DNA of 11,454 nucleotides, taken from Desulfitobacterium_A sp034927245 (GTDB taxonomy: Bacteria > Bacillota > Desulfitobacteriia > Desulfitobacteriales > Desulfitobacteriaceae). Shown piece by piece: positions 7,025 to 11,454 of the stretch. The notes under the pieces were generated by a model. The model did no database searches. It saw only the letters and a list, made by a program, of their open reading frames with translations, and was not told the DNA's origin. Where the stretch lies: the NCBI RefSeq assembly GCF_034927245.1, contig NZ_JAYFQK010000068.1:1-11454 (forward strand), in the 5' to 3' direction. How positions within the stretch are numbered: position 1 is the stretch's first letter; each line of letters opens with the position of its first letter. The translations under genes were made by a program, and so were the position numbers.

Positions 7025-8095
7025 ATGCGTTTAGTAAATATTGCCTATGTAGATGAAGGTTCTGTGCTTGCTAAACCTTTGGTAGCTTCTAATGGCAAAG
7101 TACTTTTACAGGCGGGAATAGCATTATCAAGAAGTTATATCAATAAATTAGCTCATCTGGGTTTTGATACAATGTTTATCGAGGATGCTACTTTTGAAGA
7201 TGTTGAGATTACTTCAGCTGTGTCCTTAAAAACCCGTGAAGTTGCTTATGCAGCTGTTCAAAGTATAAATAAGAATATTGATGAGTCACGGCTTCTTTCA
7301 GGTAAGTTAGATGAGGTTAAGAGTGCTGTTCGAAATATTATTAGCGACCTTCTTGATAACAAAGGATTGCTAGGTAATGTAATTGAGATTCAGGGTTATG
7401 ATGATTATACCTTTCATCATTCTGTAAATACTACGATCATTGCTTCGATTATGGGGATTTTCATGGGTTGGTCGGATGACAAATTATTAGAACTCGGAAT
7501 GGGTATGCTCATGCATGATGTAGGAAAGATCAAGGTTCCATCAGAAATCTTCAATAAAAAAGAGCCTTTGACGCCGGAGGAGTTTGATGAGATCAAGAAG
7601 CATTCGGAATACGGGTTCGAAATTCTAAGAAAAAACCGTGATATCAATATAGTTTCGGCTCATATTGCGCTGCAACATCAGGAACGCTGGGATGGGAGCG
7701 GCTATCCGAGGGGGTTAAAAGGAACTCAAATCCATGAATATGGGAGACTAGCAGCTATTGCGGATGTTTACGAAGCACTTACCAGCAAAAGGATTTATCG
7801 TAACGCCCATCAGCCTTATGAGGCTTATGAATATTTAATTGCTAATTCCGATAGGCTCTTTGAACCTAAATTAGTGAAAAATGTCTTTTCTAAATGCATA
7901 ACTCCCTATCCAACCGGTACAGGTATCCGCTTAAGCAACGGACAACGGGGTAATGTGGTAAAACAAAACCCCTGCTTCCCAACCCGTCCTTATGTTCGGA
8001 TGACTCATGAATTTTATAGTCGTCTATTTTCACCTATTGATTATAACCTAGCAGAACATCCTTCACTTATGATAGTCGGAATCGAGAATAGATAG
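7025..8095 (+). CDS. HD-GYP domain protein, probable cyclic-di-GMP phosphodiesterase
   Basis: 356 residues; CAGGAG lies eight bases before the ATG. Residues 1-55 are the small N-terminal domain common in clostridial HD-GYP proteins (VLAKPLVASNGKVLLQAG). The HD-GYP domain spans about 115-295: H132 in HHSVN, HDVGK (H164, D165, K168), H193 in KKHSEYG, H218 in QHQERWDGSGYPRGLKG, and D247 in IADVYEAL. Such enzymes hydrolyse c-di-GMP to pGpG or GMP at a di- or tri-metal site, in the cytosol. The usual HH pair before the ERwDG block is HQ here (Q219), so one metal ligand may differ. Residues 300-356 are a family-typical tail with no other enzymatic motif. The gene stands alone between a promoter-like region and its own terminator, so its pathway (motility, sporulation or attachment) cannot be inferred. 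Confidence 0.88.
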   Translation: MRLVNIAYVDEGSVLAKPLVASNGKVLLQAGIALSRSYINKLAHLGFDTMFIEDATFEDVEITSAVSLKTREVAYAAVQSINKNIDESRLLSGKLDEVKSAVRNIISDLLDNKGLLGNVIEIQGYDDYTFHHSVNTTIIASIMGIFMGWSDDKLLELGMGMLMHDVGKIKVPSEIFNKKEPLTPEEFDEIKKHSEYGFEILRKNRDINIVSAHIALQHQERWDGSGYPRGLKGTQIHEYGRLAAIADVYEALTSKRIYRNAHQPYEAYEYLIANSDRLFEPKLVKNVFSKCITPYPTGTGIRLSNGQRGNVVKQNPCFPTRPYVRMTHEFYSRLFSPIDYNLAEHPSLMIVGIENR

Positions 8096-8121
8096 TCATT
8101 TGTTCTGATTTGCTCCCATCA

Positions 8122-8150
8122 ATCTGATATCCCCGCAGGTATCTGATATC
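8122..8150. repeat. Paired 10-bp direct repeat ATCTGATATC
   Basis: ATCTGATATC occurs at 8122-8131 and 8141-8150, spaced 19 bp start to start (about two helical turns), between the HD-GYP stop and its terminator. Role unknown; it could be a protein-binding site. Confidence 0.5.
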
Positions 8151-8156
8151 ATTATA

Positions 8157-8190
8157 AATTTAAAGGCGTCGAATACGACGCCTTTAAATT
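8157..8190. terminator. Perfect 15-bp bidirectional terminator hairpin
   Basis: Arms 8157-8171 and 8176-8190 pair perfectly (core AAAGGCGTCG / CGACGCCTTT) around the tetraloop AATA. AT-rich flanks built into the stem give a T-rich exit in both directions. It terminates the HD-GYP transcript on the plus strand and, 87 nt beyond hgcB, probably the arsR-arsC-hgcAB transcript on the minus strand. Confidence 0.85.
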
Positions 8191-8276
8191 ATTTCTTGCC
8201 CGCTGCTGATCATTCTTTTAACTCCAGTGCTCCAGCCTTTTTACCAGTCGAATCAAGTACCCATTATTCTCAGAAA

Positions 8277-8567
8277 TTAACAGCAACTACCATCTGAACA
8301 ATCGCAACTTGGCTCAGTTCCAGTTAACCAACCCTTAATTATGGCAGACGCACACCCCACTCCCGGATTAACTGCTAGGGCTTTAAACGGGCAATTCTTA
8401 ACACATGCACCACATTCAATGCAGCTGTCCTTCTCCGCGATTTCCGATTTACCGTTACTCATAACAAAAACATGGTGTGGACAAACCTCAAGACACTTTC
8501 CACAGCCTGTGCATTTATCGGGTTCGATTCTCAATGTAGAGACATTTTTTAAATATCGGTTTTTCAT
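8277..8567 (-). CDS. hgcB: HgcB, 2[4Fe-4S] ferredoxin of mercury methylation
   Basis: 96 residues; AAGGAG lies nine bases before the ATG. Two CX2CX2CX3C clusters are present: C19, C22, C25, C29 and C49, C52, C55, C59. The second reads CIECGACVKNC, the HgcB variant of the ferredoxin motif. The HgcB-specific features follow: a lone cysteine C72 in GVGCASAII, and a C-terminal vicinal pair C95-C96. C88 and C90 add two further tail thiols. The protein is thought to reduce the corrinoid of HgcA for turnover and may deliver Hg(II) through its C-terminal cysteines. Its position 20 nt after hgcA, in the order hgcA-hgcB, is the standard arrangement. An ordinary ferredoxin is unlikely given C72, the CC tail and the neighbour. 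Confidence 0.95.
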   Translation of the reverse strand: MKNRYLKNVSTLRIEPDKCTGCGKCLEVCPHHVFVMSNGKSEIAEKDSCIECGACVKNCPFKALAVNPGVGCASAIIKGWLTGTEPSCDCSDGSCC

Positions 8568-8587
8568 GGATCACATCTCCTTAATGC

Positions 8588-9592
8588 TTAAATAAAACTG
8601 CTGGATAGAATTAGAACTGCACCTAAGGCTATCGAAATAATCATCGCCGGAATAGCTATTTTCATCTCTTTTAAGACTCCGGAAAAAGAGGTAAACGTTG
8701 ATGAGCCTGTAAAGTTCATTGCTAAGTAAGCAGATACAGGAGGCAATATCAATAAATAACCCAAAGCCTTTAATAGATTATACTCGGGCGCGGATGGCCA
8801 TTCATTCAACACGTTAACAATGATAATCCAAATAAATCCCAATAACCAGCCTTTCCATGCAAAAGCCCGTCCCGGTATCCAAGGCAACAATACCGGGGTA
8901 AGGACACATCCTACAATAACAGCACCAATATAGGCATAAAAATCAACAACGCCAAAAGGCCCGGCGCCTATAAGATTCAATAAAAATAGCACTCCAAAAA
9001 TCATTAAGGAAATCTTAATGGTACTTACAAGTTCAATCGGTGTTAACACAAGCCGATCATAAGCACTGAACTTTACGGTTCGCATTTCATCTGTGGCCTT
9101 CATCCCCAACCCAATAAACTCTTTGATATCCTTGGCTCTAACCGGCCCATAGATTACCTTAAAACCAGAATACTTTTGTACCTCGTGCGCACTGACACCC
9201 GGTGCTCCTAATTGAGGCAAAATTAAGGTTTTATGAGAAACAACCTTTTCAAGTTGAACAAGCGCAAGGCGATTTAAAAGCTCTGTGGTGCCAAACGTGC
9301 CTTTGCCTGCGGCACACCAAACATTAACTCCTTTTGTATCCAGAACAAGAATCCAGGCGTCGAAATCAGTTAGCTCTTTTCTCAGTGCGTCAAAGGTCAT
9401 TTTATAATTGGCGGTGACCAGTACAGGTGCATTTGAATCCGGATTGCCTAACTGATAAAGCCCCGGCTCTATTTTATAGTTCATTCGGTTGATTCCCCAA
9501 CGGGCCTTCCAAGAACCTAAAACATCCTGAGTTGTCAATTGACTTGAGGTTGGTAAAATCTTCACTTCCCTGCTCGTGGTGATGTCCAACAT
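8588..9592 (-). CDS. hgcA: HgcA, corrinoid-dependent mercury methyltransferase
   Basis: 334 residues; AAAAGGAG lies eight bases before the ATG. The N-terminal corrinoid-binding domain (about 40-165), related to the large subunit of the corrinoid iron-sulfur protein, carries the HgcA cap-helix signature NVWCAAGKG at 90-98. C93 is the lower axial cobalt ligand, at the same number as in the founding HgcA of strain ND132. Unlike CFeSP, the rest is a membrane domain of about five helices (near 189-209, 215-236, 246-263, 274-292, 312-333), with the conserved loop NFTGSSTFTSFSGVLKEM before the last helix. The enzyme passes a methyl group, probably from the methyl-tetrahydrofolate (Wood-Ljungdahl) branch, to Hg(II), giving methylmercury at the inner face of the membrane. 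It is the third gene of the arsR-led operon, 20 nt after arsC. Identification is near certain by motif. Confidence 0.96.
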   Translation of the reverse strand: MLDITTSREVKILPTSSQLTTQDVLGSWKARWGINRMNYKIEPGLYQLGNPDSNAPVLVTANYKMTFDALRKELTDFDAWILVLDTKGVNVWCAAGKGTFGTTELLNRLALVQLEKVVSHKTLILPQLGAPGVSAHEVQKYSGFKVIYGPVRAKDIKEFIGLGMKATDEMRTVKFSAYDRLVLTPIELVSTIKISLMIFGVLFLLNLIGAGPFGVVDFYAYIGAVIVGCVLTPVLLPWIPGRAFAWKGWLLGFIWIIIVNVLNEWPSAPEYNLLKALGYLLILPPVSAYLAMNFTGSSTFTSFSGVLKEMKIAIPAMIISIALGAVLILSSSFI

Positions 9593-9612
9593 ACATCATA
9601 CTCCTTTTCTAA

Positions 9613-10026
9613 TTAGACCCTTATCTCGTGGTTGGATATTCGTTTCTTTAAGTCTAAAATCTTGCTTTCTATTATGCTAGCCGTCCTCATAAACTCATCG
9701 TCACTCTTGCCTGTTGGGTCTTCCAGTCCCCAATCCTCCCTATGCTTACAAGGTATATAGGGACAGTTTACATTACAGCCCATTGTAATAACAATATCCA
9801 CCATAGGAATATCGGAAATAAGCTTTGAATACTGTGTTTCTTCCATATTCACGCTGTACAGCTTTTTTATAATCCGAACAGCATCTTGATTAATCTGAGG
9901 TTTTACTTCGATACCGGCTGAGTATGAATCGAAAACATCTGCGGCAAACTTTTTGCCTAAAGCCTCTGCCATCTGCGAACGACAAGAGTTATGAACACAA
10001 ACAAATGCTACCTTAACTTTAGCCAT
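9613..10026 (-). CDS. arsC: ArsC, thioredoxin-type arsenate reductase (LMW-PTP fold)
   Basis: 137 residues; AAAGGA lies nine bases before the ATG. The P-loop C10-VHNSC-R16-S is the CX5R phosphatase/arsenate site, and C15 is also conserved in thioredoxin-coupled ArsC. A second cysteine set, C84 and C88 (MGCNVNCPYIPC, plus C93), sits where B. subtilis ArsC has C82 and C89 for the disulfide cascade. EDPTG near residues 102-106 supplies the general-acid Asp. The expected activity is reduction of arsenate to arsenite in the cytosol with electrons from thioredoxin. No arsenite exporter (arsB or acr3) occurs in the window, so detoxification would need one elsewhere. The gene sits between arsR and hgcA, 38 nt and 20 nt from them. 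A pure protein-tyrosine phosphatase is less likely given the redox cysteines. Confidence 0.9.
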   Translation of the reverse strand: MAKVKVAFVCVHNSCRSQMAEALGKKFAADVFDSYSAGIEVKPQINQDAVRIIKKLYSVNMEETQYSKLISDIPMVDIVITMGCNVNCPYIPCKHREDWGLEDPTGKSDDEFMRTASIIESKILDLKKRISNHEIRV

Positions 10027-10064
10027 ATTATTTCATCCTTTAACTTACATATTTTATAATATTA

Positions 10065-10388
10065 TTAGCACTCACATTTGCCCCGTCCCTCATTGCAATT
10101 TTCCTTTAACTTTGTAAGTTCATCAAGAAGGTTTTTCGCTGCTTCGCAGCCCTCCTTGCTTAAAGAATAATGCATCCACCTTCCTTCCGGTCGACCTTCC
10201 ACAATCCCGGATTCAATAAGTATTTTCATATGGTGTGATAACGTCGATTGTCCTATATGAAGCCCTTCTAACATTTCGCAAGCGCATCTTTCGCCACTTT
10301 GAAGCATTTCAATGATCATTAGGCGATTCGAATCACAAAGCGCCTTAAACACTTTGGCGTTCCTTTCGTACTTATTTTGTATGTTCAT
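10065..10388 (-). CDS. arsR: ArsR-family metalloregulatory repressor
   Basis: 107 residues, normal for the family; GAGGT lies six bases before the ATG. Winged helix-turn-helix: recognition region GQSTLSHHMKILIESGIV with the wing PEGRWMHYSL. The inducer-site helix carries C35 and C37 in ERCACEM, corresponding to the ELCVCDL metal box of As/Sb-responsive ArsR. The tail adds C98, C105 and C107 (GKCEC), which may give a three-thiolate site of unusual make-up. Such repressors bind an operator as dimers and release on binding As(III), Sb(III) or related soft metals. It is the first gene of the arsR-arsC-hgcA-hgcB operon and a promoter-overlapping dyad lies just upstream, so it most likely autoregulates and controls hgcAB. 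The real inducer (arsenite, antimonite or mercury) is not readable. Confidence 0.93.
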   Translation of the reverse strand: MNIQNKYERNAKVFKALCDSNRLMIIEMLQSGERCACEMLEGLHIGQSTLSHHMKILIESGIVEGRPEGRWMHYSLSKEGCEAAKNLLDELTKLKENCNEGRGKCEC

Positions 10389-10409
10389 TTCAGTACCTCA
10401 AATCTAATA

Positions 10410-10445
10410 TTTTCGATGTGTTAAGTATATGCTTCACATCGAAAA
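10410..10445. promoter_or_regulatory. Operator-like dyad over the -10, presumed ArsR site
   Basis: Perfect 11-bp inverted arms TTTTCGATGTG (10410-10420) and CACATCGAAAA (10435-10445) are separated by 14 nt that are themselves partly symmetric (AAG...CTT). The -10 box lies at the centre and one arm fills the spacer up to the -35. Binding here would block RNA polymerase. Confidence 0.72.
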
Positions 10446-10452
10446 ATATCAA
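10424..10452 (-). promoter_or_regulatory. Sigma-A promoter of the arsR-arsC-hgcA-hgcB operon
   Basis: Minus strand TTGATA (10447-10452), a 17-base spacer, and TATACT (10424-10429), each five of six to consensus. Predicted start is near 10417, leaving a leader of about 29 nt. No competing promoter was seen in the 20-38 nt gaps between the four genes, so one transcript is expected. Confidence 0.75.
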
Positions 10453-10465
10453 TATATCTTTATAC

Positions 10466-10513
10466 CTACTTGTCACTACCATTCTTTAGCAAGTAGATAT
10501 GCAAAGAATGGTA
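10466..10513. repeat. Interleaved inverted repeats upstream of the arsR promoter
   Basis: CTACTTG (10466-10472) pairs with CAAGTAG (10490-10496), and TACCATTCTTT (10477-10487) pairs with AAAGAATGGTA (10503-10513). The two stems interlock, so in RNA they would form a pseudoknot or alternate. As DNA they lie about 50-100 bp upstream of the arsR start and could be a second binding region. Confidence 0.6.
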
Positions 10514-10514
10514 T

Positions 10515-10531
10515 GTAAAACTTTGTTTTAC
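10515..10531. repeat. Small inverted repeat GTAAAAC-TTT-GTTTTAC
   Basis: Seven-bp perfect arms with a 3-nt loop, immediately beside the interleaved repeats. A weak AT-rich hairpin or half of a protein site; no function assigned. Confidence 0.4.
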
Positions 10532-10561
10532 CTTTTGAAGTGAAGCTTAATGACACGCTTG

Positions 10562-10592
10562 AAAGAGACGGCTGAGAGCAGCCACCATCTTT
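10562..10592 (-). terminator. Candidate terminator of the TIGR04076 gene
   Basis: Inner stem GGCTG (10570-10574) / CAGCC (10579-10583) with a tetraloop, plus outer AAAGA (10562-10566) / TCTTT (10588-10592) across a small internal loop. Read leftward it ends in TCTTTC. It lies about 70 nt past the stop of the leftward gene, so it would separate that gene from the arsR operon. Moderate support only. Confidence 0.42.
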
Positions 10593-10663
10593 GATTCTCT
10601 GCCTTTTTTCTTCACGCTCTACATTTTCAACAAAACATATACCTCGAAATTCAAATTTATCCC

Positions 10664-10978
10664 TTACTCCGAATCCTCATCCAGTGTCTCAATCAAAAAG
10701 CTTACTGGACGGAATCCGTCATTACACGAAATCATTGCTGACTTCTTATTCCTCATCCAGCCGTCATAGAAATCTTCGCCACCGTGAGCAAGAGTCATAA
10801 CGAAAGCGGACATACTTTCCCATGCACTGTTACACATGCCCTTTGGCTTTTCCCAGCCATTGGCAATATATATTTGTCCGACTTTCACGTCACAGGCGTG
10901 CTGTATCGGATTTTCGTATTGATCTATCAAATCCTGATAGATCGTTTGTTTCATCACCGTGATTTTTACTTTTTTCAT
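10664..10978 (-). CDS. TIGR04076 family protein, unknown function
   Basis: 104 residues, complete. The pattern MKKVKITVMK, a 'DLIDQY' block, KVGQIYI, then KPKGMCNSAWESM, LAHGGEDFYDGW and CNDGFRPVSFLIE matches the small TIGR04076 family found in anaerobic bacteria and archaea, with conserved cysteines C49 and C85 and the C-x-DG-x-RPV-x-F ending. No biochemical role is established for the family; the cysteines could bind metal or take part in redox chemistry. The ribosome binding site is poor (GGAAAG lies about 13 bases from the ATG). It lies upstream of the arsR promoter in the same direction but appears to be a separate transcript. Confidence 0.8.
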   Translation of the reverse strand: MKKVKITVMKQTIYQDLIDQYENPIQHACDVKVGQIYIANGWEKPKGMCNSAWESMSAFVMTLAHGGEDFYDGWMRNKKSAMISCNDGFRPVSFLIETLDEDSE

Positions 10979-10999
10979 ACATTACACCAATCTTTCCTT

Positions 11000-11092
11000 T
11001 TAACCTCCCCAACGGAGTCTGACCCCCTCAGGATTCGTTGCTGCAACATAAGAAATTATGTTCTCAGAGTTAAATCCAAATTCATTTAACAA
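11000..11092 (-). CDS. Possible 30-codon small ORF, unrecognised
   Basis: An open frame from TTG 11090-11092 to TAA 11000-11002 with protein-like content, ending AATNPEGVRLRWGG. AAGGGTGAT lies about seven bases before the TTG, overlapping the end of the DnaA_N remnant in another frame. It could be a small protein, or the 3' end of an older gene whose front was lost. It also contains a 7-bp hairpin (AACATAA at 11045-11051, TTATGTT at 11056-11062). No family recognised. Confidence 0.3.
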   Translation of the reverse strand: MLNEFGFNSENIISYVAATNPEGVRLRWGG

Positions 11093-11316
11093 ATATGATA
11101 ATCACCCTTGAGGTTTTCGTCCTTTTCAAAATCTATAGTGCTTTTCTTATCCATATCGCAAATTATGATATCTTTAATACTGTCATCAATAGATTTAACT
11201 GCAGTTTTTATCAATTTATAGTACCTGCCCTTTATCCAATCAGTAATAAATTCGCTTGGAGAAAGCAGCATCAGATTTTGTCCTTCCATCCGAGATGACA
11301 ACGGCAATATCCAAGT
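11086..11316 (-). pseudogene. Truncated gene with DnaA N-terminal-type domain (DnaA_N)
   Basis: The minus-strand frame ending at TAA 11086-11088 encodes TTWILPLSSRMEG, NLMLLSPSEF, ITDWIKGRYYKLI and a short Asp/Lys-rich tail. This follows the DnaA domain I/II pattern 'fetWikpl....gntl.l.aPneF..dWi..rY..li' (B. subtilis DnaA has APNEFARDWLESRY). The first part of that domain and any start with a ribosome binding site are missing: similarity begins at the Thr-Trp codons (11311-11316), and upstream sequence is non-homologous with a stop at 11350-11352. Only TTG at 11305-11307 could start it. It could derive from DnaA itself or from a phage/plasmid replication protein that carries DnaA_N at its C-terminus; the stop soon after the domain favours the latter. 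Confidence 0.62.
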
Positions 11317-11351
11317 TGTGACCGCGTACGCTAAATGGCGGTGAAAGACTT

Positions 11352-11366
11352 AGCGCCAAAGGCGCT
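11352..11366. repeat. Short GC-rich hairpin in the presumed IS end
   Basis: AGCGCC (11352-11357) and GGCGCT (11361-11366) form a perfect 6-bp stem with an AAA loop, between the phased boxes of the candidate IS end. Confidence 0.5.
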
Positions 11367-11412
11367 GATACAAAATGGTGATAATGCAGGAAAAATGACG
11401 ATAAACGGAGAA

Positions 11413-11446
11413 AGCCATCCCTTGTAAAAAATGCAAGGAGATGGCT
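11413..11446. terminator. Hairpin near right edge
   Basis: AGCCATC (11413-11419) pairs with GATGGCT (11440-11446) and CCTTG (11420-11424) with CAAGG (11434-11438), with one bulged A and a 9-nt loop: a 12-bp stem. It could stop outside transcription from entering the presumed IS or lie in the leader of its transposase gene. The T-tract is weak on both sides. Confidence 0.4.
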
Positions 11447-11454
11447 TCTTCATC

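Larger units (their letters stand above)
11317..11454 (+). mobile_element. Candidate end of an IS21-like insertion sequence (partial, runs off right edge)
   Basis: Starting at TGTGACC (11317), exactly where the DnaA_N homology breaks, the sequence carries AAATGG or AAATGA boxes at 11333, 11373 and 11393, spaced 40 and 20 bp. The last two lie in the longer matching units AAAATGGTGATAA and AAAATGACGATAA. Phased sub-terminal repeats and a TG terminus are typical of IS21-family ends. A transposase gene would lie beyond 11454, so this stays an inference. Confidence 0.42.

Noticed and set aside
8588..9592. HgcA as the CFeSP large subunit (acetyl-CoA pathway)
   Set aside because: The NVWCAAGK cap helix with an axial cysteine, the five-helix membrane domain and the adjacent HgcB are specific to HgcA. 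No iron-sulfur cluster binding cysteines or cdh/acs genes are present.
10591..11089. Plus-strand ORFs opposite the TIGR04076 gene and its upstream region
   Set aside because: No family pattern and low-complexity composition; the minus-strand frame has conserved family motifs.
1..11454. tRNA or rRNA genes
   Set aside because: No cloverleaf-like GTTCRA/CCA patterns or rRNA core sequences were noticed on either strand.

Overview
The window looks like a chromosome segment from an anaerobic, spore-forming member of the Firmicutes (Clostridia). The likeliest group is Desulfosporosinus/Desulfitobacterium and relatives. This rests on the moderate GC content, AAAGGAG-type ribosome binding sites on almost every gene, an HgcAB pair of the kind those genera carry, an HD-GYP protein of clostridial style, and a surface-glycan operon with a sigma-K-like promoter. 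The assignment is inferred from protein character, not from a database match.

Left part (1-5600), almost all leftward: a partial HsdS-like specificity gene runs off the left edge with its own extended -10 promoter. A 343-nt gene-free stretch follows. Then comes a tight five-gene leftward operon (5304 to 767): NAD-dependent sugar epimerase, DUF1796 protein, CapD/FlaA1-type dehydratase/epimerase, GT4 glycosyltransferase, and an unrecognised protein built on 14 acidic hexapeptides. The gene set resembles spore-surface polysaccharide clusters (B. subtilis ytcBC type), and a CACC-16-CATAGGATA element upstream fits sigma-K.

Middle (5500-8190): a glmS copy that lacks the whole glutaminase domain and the catalytic C-terminal tail, so it is most likely a pseudogene. 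It is followed by a monocistronic rightward HD-GYP gene that ends in a perfect 15-bp hairpin terminator.

Right part (8277-10450), leftward: arsR - arsC - hgcA - hgcB, a compact apparent operon with gaps of 38, 20 and 20 nt. HgcA (cap-helix motif NVWCAAGK with Cys93, then a membrane domain) and HgcB (two 4Fe-4S motifs plus a terminal Cys-Cys) are the mercury-methylation pair. The operon is headed by an ArsR-family repressor and a thioredoxin-type arsenate reductase. A consensus-like sigma-A promoter (TTGATA-17-TATACT) has its -10 in the centre of a perfect 11-bp inverted repeat, which suggests autoregulation by the ArsR protein and therefore metal(loid)-responsive control of mercury methylation. 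This is the most interesting system in the window.

Far right (10530-11454): a TIGR04076-family small protein, a short unexplained ORF, and the remnant of a DnaA N-terminal-domain gene. The remnant's homology stops where a sequence with 20-bp-phased repeats begins; this looks like the end of an IS21-like element running off the right edge.
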